Positions 26,993 through 36,177 of a stretch of DNA of 64,000 nucleotides are shown piece after piece (position 1 is the first letter of the stretch; each line of letters opens with the position of its first letter). A program made the translations under genes and the position numbers. The notes below the pieces were generated by a model. That model ran no database searches. It was not told the origin of the DNA and worked only from the letters and a program-made list of their open reading frames with translations. This stretch comes from Winogradskyella sp. UBA3174. Its GTDB lineage: Bacteria; Bacteroidota; Bacteroidia; Flavobacteriales; Flavobacteriaceae. The stretch covers positions 1 through 64,000 of the forward strand of contig NZ_DEXW01000037.1 in NCBI RefSeq assembly GCF_002364335.1, read 5' to 3'.

Positions 26993-27711
26993 TTAATCTC
27001 TATTTGGAGCCATAAACTTATAAACAATACCTGCCAAAATAGCACCAACAATTGGAGCCACCCAAAACAACCATAATTGCCCCATTGCGTCTGCACCTGC
27101 GAATATTGCAGTAGCAGTACTTCTAGCAGGATTAACTGATGTATTTGTAACAGGAATACTAATAAGGTGAATTAGCGTTAAAGCCAAACCAATTGCCATA
27201 CCACCAAAACCTAGTGATGCATTTTTATGCGTTGCACCTAGAATAACGATTAAAAACATAAATGTCATTACAATCTCCGTAACTAACGCACCTACTAAAC
27301 CAAAGTTTACACCATAAACATTTGCATCATAAAATTACTTGCAAATGCTCCTGCGTTTACAACTCCATCACTATCAGAAAAGCCGGTAAAATCGACAGAA
27401 CTACTTACAATCAAATACAAAATAGCTGCACCAGCAGTGCCACCTAATACCTGGGAAATGATATATCCTGGTAAATCTTTACCTTCAAATCTACCTCCAA
27501 AAAATAATCCAATAGAAACTGCTGGATTAAAATGACCACCTGAAATATGGCCTAATGCATAAGCGCCAGTTAGAACAGTAAGACCAAATGCTAAAGAGAC
27601 TCCTACAAGTCCTATTCCAACACCTGCAACACCTGCAGCTAATACTGCACTTCCACACCCACCTAGTACTAATCAAAAAGTACGAATAAATTCTGCTAAT
27701 AGTTTTTTCAT
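26993..27711 (-). pseudogene. aqpZ: Aquaporin (MIP family) gene with a nonsense codon and a frameshift
   Basis: Read through its lesions, this encodes a full-length AqpZ-like water channel of about 239 residues with both NPA boxes (HFNPAVSIG and SVNPARSTAT). Two lesions break it. Codon 13, a tryptophan in the conserved FWLVLGG start, is TGA (complement of 27673-27675). One T is missing from a T-run near 27331-27334, and adding it back restores SNFYDANVYGVNFGLVGALV. The longest intact piece is 26993-27268, the last 91 residues. The rest of the sequence is highly conserved, so inactivation looks recent. A sequencing error could explain one lesion but hardly both. Confidence 0.85.
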
Positions 27712-27810
27712 AATAAAATAGTTAGTTAATAATATAATTAATAGTTATAAGACACAACAATAAGGCGTTAAGTCACATTGAAGAAGGGCAAAGAAATAAA
27801 GTAAAAGTAT

Positions 27811-27818
27811 TATCTTTG
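27811..27818 (+). promoter_or_regulatory. Putative -7 box (TATCTTTG) of the 27838 gene
   Basis: It matches TAnnTTTG 19 nt before the start codon and would drive the run of genes from 27838 to 30939. No clear -33 TTG lies at the right distance. Confidence 0.5.
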
Positions 27819-27837
27819 CATTAAATTTAATAAATTA

Positions 27838-28041
27838 ATGAAACTTTTACTACTTACTCTAGGTTTATTAGCACTTGCAGTTGCAGGAATCACCATTAAG
27901 ATTTGGGCTAAAAAGGACGGCAAATTCGCTGGTACTTGCGCTAGTCAAAACCCAATGCTAAACACAGAAGGAGAATCTTGTGGTTTTTGCGGCAAAGCAC
28001 CAGATGAATATGAAGACTGTAGTGAACCTCAACATTCATAA
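27838..28041 (+). CDS. Small membrane-anchored cysteine-rich protein
   Basis: The protein has 67 residues. One N-terminal hydrophobic helix (about 2-23) is followed by a short tail with four cysteines: GTCASQ, then SCGFCGKAP and EDCSE. The pattern suggests a small metal-binding or disulfide-bonded domain. This type is widespread in Flavobacteriaceae with no known function. It lies 6 nt before the glycosyltransferase gene, so the two are probably cotranscribed. Confidence 0.8.
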   Translation: MKLLLLTLGLLALAVAGITIKIWAKKDGKFAGTCASQNPMLNTEGESCGFCGKAPDEYEDCSEPQHS

Positions 28042-28047
28042 GGTTTA

Positions 28048-29160
28048 ATGACGTTTTTTTCGATACTGTTTTATCTTTTTATCGTCATTGTTTTTATACA
28101 GGTTGTTTATTATTTAAGTTTCCTTTTTTCATTTTCAATAACAAAACAAGAAGCTAAAACAAAACGTAATATTCCACTTTCTTTAATTATCTGTGCCAAA
28201 AATGAGGCAGAAAGTTTAAATAATAATCTTCCTTTATTTTTAAGTCAGAATCATTCAGAATTTCAAATTGTCTTAGTTAATGATGGCTCATCTGATGATA
28301 CTCTGGAAGTCATGAAGTCTTTTGAAGTTAACCATAAGAACATTAAAATTGTTGATGTTAAGAATATTGAAGCATTTTGGGGAAATAAGAAATACGCACT
28401 TACTTTGGGTATAAAAGCATCAAAGTATGACTTTTTAGTATTTTCTGATGCAGATTGCCATCCTAGTTCTAATAAATGGTTGACTGAAATTAGCAGCGAA
28501 TTTTCAAATGAAAAATCAATCGTTTTAGGTTATGGTGGATACAAAAAAAAGAAGCACTCATTTTTAAATAAACTTATACGTTTTGAAACCGTAATGACTG
28601 CCCTACAATATTTCTCTTATACAAATTTAGGTTTACCTTATATGGGTGTTGGTAGAAATATGGCCTACAGAAAAGAATTATTCTTTAATAATTCTGGTTT
28701 CAATAGTCATATGAAGATAAATTCTGGTGACGATGATTTATTTATAAATGAAGTGGCTGACAAAAAAAATACGGCTATTTGCACAAGTCAAAATAGTTTT
28801 ACGCTATCAGAACCTAAAACATCTTTAAAAGATTGGCTCATTCAAAAACGCAGACATATTAGCACTGCTAAACTATACAAAAAAAAACATCAGATGTTGT
28901 TAGGTGTTTTCTATACCTCTCAACTTCTGTTTTGGCTTTTAGGCATCGTTTTATTAGCTTTGGGATATGAATGGGAATTAGTAATCCTATTGATTGCTTT
29001 TCGTTTCTTAGTTCAGCTAACCACATTCGGACTTTCTTCAAAAAAACTAAATGAAGTTGACCTTTTATTTTTAGCACCACTACTAGAATTATTTTTAATT
29101 AGCACCCAATTAATTATCTTTAGTGCTAACCTAATATCTAAACCGAAACATTGGAAATAA
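28048..29160 (+). CDS. Family 2 glycosyltransferase, membrane bound
   Basis: The protein has 370 residues. An N-terminal membrane helix (about 3-28) precedes a GT-A domain with SLIICAKNEAESL, the NDGSSDDT nucleotide-sugar loop, the DxD-like SDADCHPS and an acceptor region GDDDLFINEVA followed by QKRRHISTAK, which resembles the QxxRW motif. Two or three helices follow at the C terminus (about 285-365). It probably adds sugars to a membrane or cell-surface glycan; the substrate is not identifiable. Its end overlaps the next sigma-factor gene by 10 nt. Confidence 0.88.
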   Translation: MTFFSILFYLFIVIVFIQVVYYLSFLFSFSITKQEAKTKRNIPLSLIICAKNEAESLNNNLPLFLSQNHSEFQIVLVNDGSSDDTLEVMKSFEVNHKNIKIVDVKNIEAFWGNKKYALTLGIKASKYDFLVFSDADCHPSSNKWLTEISSEFSNEKSIVLGYGGYKKKKHSFLNKLIRFETVMTALQYFSYTNLGLPYMGVGRNMAYRKELFFNNSGFNSHMKINSGDDDLFINEVADKKNTAICTSQNSFTLSEPKTSLKDWLIQKRRHISTAKLYKKKHQMLLGVFYTSQLLFWLLGIVLLALGYEWELVILLIAFRFLVQLTTFGLSSKKLNEVDLLFLAPLLELFLISTQLIIFSANLISKPKHWK

Positions 29161-29711
29161 AGCACGCAATACATAAAGCTAAACAAAATGACCAAATTGC
29201 GTTTAATTTTCTCCTAGACAACTACTGGAATGCTGTATATGCGTTTCAGCTTAAACGTACTCAAAACGAAAATGATGCTGAAGATATAACCATTCAAGCC
29301 TTCTCTAAAGCTTTTGATAAGATTAACACCTATGATGAAACTTATAATTTTAAGACATGGTTAATTACCATTTCAAAAAACATTCATATTGATTTAGTTA
29401 GAAAACAACAGAAGACAATAAAAAATACATCTAAAGATAATGATGAGAACTACTTTCAAATCATAGATGACTCACCCACACCTGAAGATAAAATAATTAC
29501 AGAACAGAATTTAGCTAAATTATTAAAAGATATAAAAAAGCTAAAACCACATTACCAAAAGGTGATTAATTTAAGGTATTTTCAAGAATTAAGTTATAAA
29601 GAAATTTCTGTTGAGCTTAAAGAACCTATTAATAATGTCAAAGTAAAATTGTTAAGAGCTAAAAAATTACTTGCCGAGATAATTACTAAGAGTGATGCTT
29701 ACAAACCTTAA
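29151..29711 (+). CDS. ECF-type RNA polymerase sigma factor
   Basis: The protein has 186 residues from a TTG start that lies inside the end of the glycosyltransferase gene. Region 2 is visible as NYWNAVYAFQLKRTQNENDAED through AFSKAFDKI and TWLITISKNIHIDLVRK. Region 4 is ELSYKEISVELKEPINNVKVKLLRAKKLL. No anti-sigma gene is adjacent. Overlap with genes on both sides (10 nt and about 20 nt) indicates translational coupling within a glycosyltransferase-sigma-transporter unit. Confidence 0.9.
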   Translation: MEIKHAIHKAKQNDQIAFNFLLDNYWNAVYAFQLKRTQNENDAEDITIQAFSKAFDKINTYDETYNFKTWLITISKNIHIDLVRKQQKTIKNTSKDNDENYFQIIDDSPTPEDKIITEQNLAKLLKDIKKLKPHYQKVINLRYFQELSYKEISVELKEPINNVKVKLLRAKKLLAEIITKSDAYKP

Positions 29712-30939
29712 AAAATTAGGCCCAGGCTTATTATTTGCTGGTGCGGCAATTGGAGTATCTCACTTAGTCCAATCTACTAGAGCTGGAGCAGATTTTGGAA
29801 TGGGCTTGCTATGGGCTTTACTATTAGTGAATTTATTTAAATACCCATTTTTTCAATTTGGTCCTAGATATGCATCAGCAACAGGTGAAAGCTTAATTGA
29901 AGGTTACAGAAAATTAGGCAGAGGAGTCTTAGCAAGTTATTTCGTATTAAGCTTGGGAACTATGTTTACTATACAAGCCGCAGTAACTATTGTAACCGCG
30001 GGTTTAGCTAACTCGCTATTTGGAGATATTGGAACAATAAATTTAGGTAGTATTTCAATTTCTAGTATACAAATTTGGACTGTCATAATCCTTATAATTT
30101 GTTTAATAATTCTATTTGTAGGCAAATACAATGTCCTAGATAAACTTATAAAAATCATTATAATTACATTAACGATAAGCACACTTATCGCTGTTGGTTT
30201 TGCTTTTTCTGGTTTTGACAAACCACTCTCATTTGTTCAGAAACTACCTGAAAATGGAACAGAAATAGCTTTCTTAATTGCGTTTATGGGATGGATGCCT
30301 GCACCCTTAGATATTTCTGTCTGGCATTCTATTTGGACTATTGAAAAGAAAAAAACTCAAAAAACATTTACGCCAAAAGAAGCGTTACTAGATTTTAATA
30401 TCGGTTACGTAAGCACCATTGTTTTAGGCATTGCTTTTTTAAGTCTTGGCTATCTTGTTATGTTTCAATCTGGTGAAGCTTTTAGCAATAAAGCAGCTGT
30501 GTTTTCAAATCAACTGATAGACTTATACACTAAAAGTTTAGGTAATTGGGCATATCTTATAATCGGGATAGCAGCATTTACAACTATGTTTAGTACTACT
30601 ATAACCACATTAGACGCTTCACCAAGAGCGATGTCAAAAAGTTTAGATAGTCTAACAAACAAAACTAATAAAAATGGTTATCGTAATTGGATTATCGTTT
30701 TAACCTTAGGCACGCTAATAATTTTCTTTCTATTTGCATCAGAAATGGGTTTACTCATTAAAATAGCAACCATCTTATCTTTTATTACTGCTCCTTTTTA
30801 TGCTATAGTAAACTATAAACTAATTTCTAGTAAGCACACACCTGCGGTATGGAGACCAACTCTAAAATTGCACATTCTTTCTTATTTAGGCATAATTTTC
30901 TTAATTGGTTTTAGCCTCTGGTACCTTACAACACTATAG
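29692..30939 (+). CDS. Nramp-related divalent metal transporter, atypical site
   Basis: The protein has 415 residues (start GTG 29692 or ATG 29695) with about eleven membrane segments. The opening KKLGPGLLFAGAAIGVSHLVQSTRAGADFG aligns with Nramp helix 1, but the metal-binding DPGN is replaced by GVSH. The helix 6 MPH motif reads MGWMPAPLDIS. Fold and order match the Nramp superfamily, yet the ligands for Mn or Fe are absent, as in Nramp-related proteins with other substrates. It overlaps the sigma-factor gene upstream, so expression may be tied to it. Confidence 0.85.
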   Translation: MMLTNLKKLGPGLLFAGAAIGVSHLVQSTRAGADFGMGLLWALLLVNLFKYPFFQFGPRYASATGESLIEGYRKLGRGVLASYFVLSLGTMFTIQAAVTIVTAGLANSLFGDIGTINLGSISISSIQIWTVIILIICLIILFVGKYNVLDKLIKIIIITLTISTLIAVGFAFSGFDKPLSFVQKLPENGTEIAFLIAFMGWMPAPLDISVWHSIWTIEKKKTQKTFTPKEALLDFNIGYVSTIVLGIAFLSLGYLVMFQSGEAFSNKAAVFSNQLIDLYTKSLGNWAYLIIGIAAFTTMFSTTITTLDASPRAMSKSLDSLTNKTNKNGYRNWIIVLTLGTLIIFFLFASEMGLLIKIATILSFITAPFYAIVNYKLISSKHTPAVWRPTLKLHILSYLGIIFLIGFSLWYLTTL

Positions 30940-30961
30940 CTAATTTTAATGATTTACTTTG

Positions 30962-30969
30962 TATCTTTG
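30962..30969 (+). promoter_or_regulatory. Putative -7 box (TATCTTTG) of lipA-gap
   Basis: It matches TAnnTTTG 20 nt upstream of the lipA start. A matching -33 element was not found. Confidence 0.5.
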
Positions 30970-30989
30970 TATTTCTGAAACGAAGACCT

Positions 30990-31862
30990 ATGGAAACGCA
31001 AGTAGCATCAAACATATTACCAGAAAGAAAACCTAAGTGGTTAAAGGTAAAACTACCTACCGGAAAAAAATATACTGAGCTAAGAAGTTTAGTAGATAAA
31101 TACAAGCTTAACACTATTTGTACTTCAGGAAGCTGCCCAAATATGGGAGAATGCTGGGGAGAGGGCACTGCAACCTTCATGATTTTAGGTAATGTATGCA
31201 CACGTTCTTGTGGATTTTGTGGTGTTAAAACAGGTAGACCAGAAACTGTAGATTGGGATGAGCCAGAAAAAGTTGCACGTTCTATAAAAATCATGCAAAT
31301 TAAGCATGCTGTATTAACGAGTGTTGATAGAGATGATTTAAAAGACATGGGAAGCATTATGTGGGCGGAAACTGTTAATGCTGTAAGGCGAATGAATCCT
31401 GAGATTACTATAGAAACCCTCATTCCAGATTTTCAAGGTATAGAAAAACATATAGACCGTATCGTAGATGTAGCACCAGAAGTTGTATCTCATAACATTG
31501 AAACCGTTAGGCGCCTAACTCGCGAAGTTCGTATACAAGCCAAGTACGACAAAAGCATGGGAGTTCTCAAATATTTAAAGCAACAAGGACAACGTAGAAC
31601 CAAATCTGGCATAATGTTAGGACTAGGAGAAAAGCGCGAAGAAGTTATTGAAACTCTGCACGATTTAAGAGAAAATGATGTCGATGTTGTAACAATTGGC
31701 CAATATCTTCAACCTAGTAAAAAGCACCTACCAGTTAAGCAGTTTATAAATCCAGATCAATTTGATGAATACAAAGCTATCGGTTTAGACTTAGGTTTTA
31801 GACATGTAGAAAGTAGTGCTTTGGTAAGATCTTCATATAAAGCGCAAAAACACATTAATTAA
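30990..31862 (+). CDS. lipA: Lipoyl synthase
   Basis: The protein has 290 residues. It is a radical SAM enzyme with both iron-sulfur sites visible: the auxiliary-cluster cysteines in CTSGSCPNMGEC and the radical SAM CxxxCxxC in CTRSCGFCGV. The C terminus has VRSSYKAQ with the conserved serine ligand. It inserts two sulfurs into protein-bound octanoyl groups for the pyruvate and 2-oxoglutarate dehydrogenases. Its stop shares one base with the gap start codon, so the two are cotranscribed. Confidence 0.97.
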   Translation: METQVASNILPERKPKWLKVKLPTGKKYTELRSLVDKYKLNTICTSGSCPNMGECWGEGTATFMILGNVCTRSCGFCGVKTGRPETVDWDEPEKVARSIKIMQIKHAVLTSVDRDDLKDMGSIMWAETVNAVRRMNPEITIETLIPDFQGIEKHIDRIVDVAPEVVSHNIETVRRLTREVRIQAKYDKSMGVLKYLKQQGQRRTKSGIMLGLGEKREEVIETLHDLRENDVDVVTIGQYLQPSKKHLPVKQFINPDQFDEYKAIGLDLGFRHVESSALVRSSYKAQKHIN

Positions 31863-32878
31863 TGATCACTATAGCCATTAATGGTTTTGGCAGAATTGGT
31901 CGTCGTGTATTTAGGCTAGCATTAAATCACCCGCAAATTAAAGTTGTAGCCATTAATGACCTAGCAGACGCAAAGACACTAAGTCATTTACTAAAATATG
32001 ACAGTATACATGGTGTACTAAATAAAAAAATTAGTTGTGATGATAACCACATTATAGTTAATGACATTTCTATTCCGTTATATAATGAAAATCATCCAAA
32101 ATTATTAAACTGGTCTAAGGTTAAACCAGATTATGTTATAGAATCTACAGGAAAATTTAAGACTAAACCAGAATTACAACATCATATAACTAACGGAGCT
32201 AAACGCGTCATATTATCAGTTCCTGCTATAGAAGATGATATTAAAACTATTGTACTTGGCGTCAATGAAAATACATTAGATGGCTCGGAAACGATTTTAT
32301 CTAATGCGTCTTGTACAACAAACAATGCAGCACCTATGATTTCTTTAATTAAAGAAAACTTCGGTATAAAACAAGCTTATATTACAACCATACATTCTTA
32401 TACTACTGATCAAAGTTTACACGATCAACCACACAGAGACTTAAGAAGAGCTAGAGCTGCTGGGCAATCTATAGTACCTACAACGACTGGTGCAGCAAAA
32501 GCATTAACTAAAATTTTTCCTGACTTATCTGACGTTATTGGTGGTTGCGGTATACGTGTACCTGTTGCTAACGGCTCATTAACAGATATCACCATTAATG
32601 TTGAAAAACCCACCTCTATTTCAGAGGTTAATGCAATCTTTGAGAATGCAGCTAAAAATGAGTTTAAAGGCATTTTAGAATACACTGAAGATCCTATTGT
32701 ATCAATTGATATTGTTGGCAATCCTCACTCCTGCATTATTGATTCTCTAATGACTTCTGTCATTGGTAATATGGTGAAAATTGTAGGTTGGTATGACAAT
32801 GAAACGGGCTACAGCTCGAGAATATTAGATTTAATCTGCTATTTATCGGACAAAAGAGCACTTTTGTCGAATAAATAA
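31862..32878 (+). CDS. gap: Glyceraldehyde-3-phosphate dehydrogenase, type I
   Basis: The protein has 338 residues. The Rossmann GFGRIGRRVFR motif (8-18) and the active-site block SNASCTTNNAAP with catalytic C151 are intact, followed by the substrate loop TTTGAAKAL and the C-terminal WYDNETGYS. It interconverts glyceraldehyde 3-phosphate and 1,3-bisphosphoglycerate. The INDLAD sequence after strand 2 fits NAD use. The one-base overlap with lipA suggests joint expression, perhaps as one of several gap copies in the genome. Confidence 0.95.
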   Translation: MITIAINGFGRIGRRVFRLALNHPQIKVVAINDLADAKTLSHLLKYDSIHGVLNKKISCDDNHIIVNDISIPLYNENHPKLLNWSKVKPDYVIESTGKFKTKPELQHHITNGAKRVILSVPAIEDDIKTIVLGVNENTLDGSETILSNASCTTNNAAPMISLIKENFGIKQAYITTIHSYTTDQSLHDQPHRDLRRARAAGQSIVPTTTGAAKALTKIFPDLSDVIGGCGIRVPVANGSLTDITINVEKPTSISEVNAIFENAAKNEFKGILEYTEDPIVSIDIVGNPHSCIIDSLMTSVIGNMVKIVGWYDNETGYSSRILDLICYLSDKRALLSNK

Positions 32879-32879
32879 T

Positions 32880-32887
32880 TATATTTG
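32880..32887 (+). promoter_or_regulatory. Putative -7 box (TATATTTG) of the hybrid kinase gene
   Basis: It matches TAnnTTTG, starting 1 nt after the gap gene and 20 nt before the kinase start codon. Confidence 0.45.
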
Positions 32888-32907
32888 TTCATCATAAAAG
32901 AGCTGAA

Positions 32908-35142
32908 ATGTCCCAGATCAAATACCACTTATTTGTTTTTTTAGCATGTTTTTGCACACTTGTCTCTGCTCAGCAAGATAATGTTCAAGACAAAGATATG
33001 CTCATAATCGAGCTTCAAAGTCATGTAGACCAAGCGAAGCTAGACAGTGACCGTGGCAACTATAATAGTGCTTCGGACAATCTAAGTAAAGCATTAGAGA
33101 TTGCTGAAAAAATTGATGATAAATCTAACCAAGGAAAAATCTTAACCAAGATTGCAAAAGTTCAATACATAGATAACAAAGAAGACCAAGCCAATATTTC
33201 TATAAGTAAAGCACTTAAAATTCAAAGAGAAATAGATGACTACGGAAGCCAAGCCATATCATATAACATAAAAGGTGTATTTCATAGCAACAGAGAAGAA
33301 TATGATAGTGCTTTAGACTATTTTAAATCAGCAAAAAACCTATTCGAACAAGAAGATTTAGAAGAATACATCTCAGAAGTTACCTTAAATAAAGCTAAAG
33401 TATATATAGCTCTAAAGCGTTACGATGATGCTAAATCTGAATTAGAAAACACAATTATAATTACTAAGAAATATAAACAAAAGCGCAGATTAAGTAGCGC
33501 TCTAATACAAAGTAGTATAGTATCAAGTAGTTTAGGCAATATTAACTTAGCATTAACTGAGGCAGAAAAAGGCTTAACCATAGCTCAAGAATCTAATAAT
33601 GCTGAGAATATTAACGAAGCTTATTTAACCCTCAGTACTATACACGAAAACAATAACGACTACAAAAATTCTTTCTTATATATTAAAAAATACAATCAGT
33701 TGTCCGACTCACTTTCAAAAGCAAAACGTAAAAACTATGCTTCTGGAGACACTGGAGAATCTATTAATGAATACAAAAAAGAATATGAAGATTTAAAAAA
33801 CCAGATGGATGAAGTTAAAGCTGAAGGTAATTTTACAAGAATAACAACGGTTCTTAGTATAGCATTAATTACAATTTTATCACTCCTAACATTATCACTT
33901 TATAAAAATAATAATATTAGGCTTAAGACCAACAATATGCTTCATAAGAAGAATGATGAGCTTATCGTTGCAAAAGAAAAAGCCGAGCTCGCCTCTAAGA
34001 CAAAAGCCAATTTTTTATCTACAGTAACGCATGAGTTACGCACACCATTATATGCGGTAACAGGCTTAACCAATATGCTATTAGAAGAGGAACCTAAGGA
34101 GCATCAAGTACAACATTTAAAATCTTTAAAGTTCTCGGGTGACTATTTATTAACCTTTATAAATGACATACTTCAAATAAATAAAATTGAAGCTAATAAA
34201 GTTGAGCTAGACCCTGAAAGTTTCAACCTTAAAAATAAAATCGAAAATGTAATTTCAGCATTATCAAATTCTGCAAAAGATAATGGTACAAAATTACATT
34301 GTGATTACGATAACGGTATACCTGAATCTTATAACGGTGACCAATTAAAAATTTCCCAAATCTTAATTAACCTACTTGGTAATGCTATTAAATTTACAAA
34401 AGATGGAGACATCTGGGTGAGAGCATACAAAATTAATGTAAAAGACAATTTGTACACGCTTCGCTTTGAAATTGAAGATAATGGTATTGGTATTACAAAA
34501 GAAAAACAAGATCACATGTTTGAGAGTTTCTCTCAAGGTTCTGTGCAAATTAACAGAAAGTACGGAGGAACAGGTCTTGGTTTGTCTATTGTAAAAGGAC
34601 TTATTCAAATTCTAAAAGGTAAAATTTACTTAAAGAGTGAGCTTGGCAAAGGCACAACATTCTTTTTTGAATTGCCATTAGAACACATTGAAGAAGTTAA
34701 AGAAACGAAAGTTGTTGAAGTTAAGAAATCTAGTAAAATGGAAGATTTGGATTTAAGTGAAATTAAAATTTTAATTGTTGAAGACAACAAAATTAACCAG
34801 ATGATTACAAAAAAAATCCTAAATAAAATGGGACTTTCTTGTGATGTTGTAGATAATGGTGAAGATGCCGTAGAACAAGTTAAATCTGTAACATATAATG
34901 TTGTACTCATGGATATTCACATGCCTGGAATCAGCGGTTTAGAAGCTACAAAGATCATTAGAACATTCGATAAGGACTTAACTGTTTTTGCCTTAACTGC
35001 CGTTACCTTAGAAGATAAGATGCATGAGTTTGGTGAAGCTGGTTTCAATGACATAATCTCAAAGCCATTTAAGCAAGAAGATTTTGAACAGAAATTATAC
35101 GATGTCCTTTCTGGTAAAGAAGTAACTTCAAGTTTTTTCTAA
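32908..35142 (+). CDS. TPR hybrid sensor histidine kinase / response regulator
   Basis: The protein has 744 residues. A signal-like N terminus (1-21) is followed by tetratricopeptide repeats (about 40-280) predicted to lie in the periplasm, a short coiled coil, one membrane helix (about 314-332), a dimerisation domain with phospho-acceptor H375 (THELRTP), an ATPase domain with NLLGNAIKFT, DNGIGI and GGTGLGLSI, and a C-terminal receiver domain with acceptor D669 in VLMDIHMPG. The receiver implies a phosphorelay to an unlinked partner. Ligand unknown. Its stop overlaps the convergent lpxK stop by 4 nt. Confidence 0.93.
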   Translation: MSQIKYHLFVFLACFCTLVSAQQDNVQDKDMLIIELQSHVDQAKLDSDRGNYNSASDNLSKALEIAEKIDDKSNQGKILTKIAKVQYIDNKEDQANISISKALKIQREIDDYGSQAISYNIKGVFHSNREEYDSALDYFKSAKNLFEQEDLEEYISEVTLNKAKVYIALKRYDDAKSELENTIIITKKYKQKRRLSSALIQSSIVSSSLGNINLALTEAEKGLTIAQESNNAENINEAYLTLSTIHENNNDYKNSFLYIKKYNQLSDSLSKAKRKNYASGDTGESINEYKKEYEDLKNQMDEVKAEGNFTRITTVLSIALITILSLLTLSLYKNNNIRLKTNNMLHKKNDELIVAKEKAELASKTKANFLSTVTHELRTPLYAVTGLTNMLLEEEPKEHQVQHLKSLKFSGDYLLTFINDILQINKIEANKVELDPESFNLKNKIENVISALSNSAKDNGTKLHCDYDNGIPESYNGDQLKISQILINLLGNAIKFTKDGDIWVRAYKINVKDNLYTLRFEIEDNGIGITKEKQDHMFESFSQGSVQINRKYGGTGLGLSIVKGLIQILKGKIYLKSELGKGTTFFFELPLEHIEEVKETKVVEVKKSSKMEDLDLSEIKILIVEDNKINQMITKKILNKMGLSCDVVDNGEDAVEQVKSVTYNVVLMDIHMPGISGLEATKIIRTFDKDLTVFALTAVTLEDKMHEFGEAGFNDIISKPFKQEDFEQKLYDVLSGKEVTSSFF

Positions 35143-36143
35143 TTAACAAAAGTTTCTACAGCTTTATCAAAAGCTTCCGCATTGTGTAACTTTAAACGAA
35201 TCGGTAAATAATATAAATTTTCTTCGAGATTCTTAAAACCTGATAATCTCATAAAATCCTTTTCCGTAGTCACAATTAAATCTATAGATCTTAATTTATC
35301 AACATCAGATACTTTAAAATCATAGTGATCTGCATATTCTAAATGATCAAATTGAAGACCCTTAGCACTCAAAAAATCAACCAACGGTTTTGCATTAGCA
35401 ATGCCTGTAACTAAAGTAAACCTAGGCAAATGCTCTAGCTTTATTGATTTACCAAAGGACAATACTGAATCATTATAGTCAATGTAACTAAAAAAAGCGT
35501 GTTGATGAGACTTCAATTTTAATCGCTCTACAATTTTCACCTTTTCTATTTCAGAAATATTTTTATCGCATTTTGTGATTACAATAATATCAGCTCTATT
35601 CGCTCCAAATCTTGGCTCTCTTAAATTACCAGTTGGCAATACAATATCTTTAAAATATAAATTATTATATGCAGTCAATAAGATATTAAAACCTGCCCTA
35701 ATCTGTCTATGCTGAAAAGCATCGTCTAATAATATAACTTCAGACTTTTCCTTTAATCCCATCAATTTAGAGATTCCATTTAGGCGATCAGCATCGACAG
35801 CAACTTTAATACAATTAAATTTATTATAAAACTGAAAAGGCTCATCGCCTATAATAGACGCAGAAGTATTTTTATCAGCCAAAACAAAACCTTCTGATTG
35901 CCTTTTGTAGCCCCTACTTAGTGTCGCTAGTGATTTTTTATCTTTCAGTAAACGTATTAAATACTCAATCATAGGTGTTTTTCCAGTACCACCAGTACTT
36001 AAATTGCCGACACAAATTAGCGGAAAATCATAGGATTGAGAATGCTTAATTCCTCTATCATATAAACAATTACGAAACCATGTTACGATAAAATAAATTG
36101 GTACAATAGGGAATAATATGATGCGTATAAACTTCATGAGCAC
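35139..36143 (-). CDS. lpxK: Tetraacyldisaccharide 4'-kinase
   Basis: The protein has 334 residues. A short N-terminal membrane anchor (about 5-25) precedes the Walker A-type loop GNLSTGGTGKTP (about 47-58), the basic LSRGYKR block and the LLDDAFQHRQ motif typical of LpxK. It phosphorylates the lipid A disaccharide precursor at the inner membrane. Terminal lysine and histidine motifs look normal. It is divergent from the Nif3-like gene and convergent with the kinase gene, overlapping the latter by 4 nt at the stop codons. Confidence 0.95.
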   Translation of the reverse strand: MLMKFIRIILFPIVPIYFIVTWFRNCLYDRGIKHSQSYDFPLICVGNLSTGGTGKTPMIEYLIRLLKDKKSLATLSRGYKRQSEGFVLADKNTSASIIGDEPFQFYNKFNCIKVAVDADRLNGISKLMGLKEKSEVILLDDAFQHRQIRAGFNILLTAYNNLYFKDIVLPTGNLREPRFGANRADIIVITKCDKNISEIEKVKIVERLKLKSHQHAFFSYIDYNDSVLSFGKSIKLEHLPRFTLVTGIANAKPLVDFLSAKGLQFDHLEYADHYDFKVSDVDKLRSIDLIVTTEKDFMRLSGFKNLEENLYYLPIRLKLHNAEAFDKAVETFVN

Positions 36144-36153
36144 TAAAATATAT

Positions 36154-36161
36154 TATTTTTG
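36154..36161 (+). promoter_or_regulatory. Putative -7 box (TATTTTTG) of the Nif3-like gene
   Basis: It matches TAnnTTTG 16 nt upstream of the start codon, within the 34-nt divergent gap to lpxK. Confidence 0.5.
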
Positions 36162-36177
36162 AAACAAATAAGCACTT

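Noticed and set aside
26993..27711. TGA in the aquaporin as recoding (tryptophan or selenocysteine)
   Set aside because: TGA is used as a true stop in this window (for example at the end of mreD), and the same gene also has a one-base frameshift. Decay or error explains both.
30926..31423. Open frame of 165 codons on the minus strand across the start of lipA
   Set aside because: It runs antisense to the intact lipoyl synthase with no family motif or signal, and its composition follows from the codon use of lipA.
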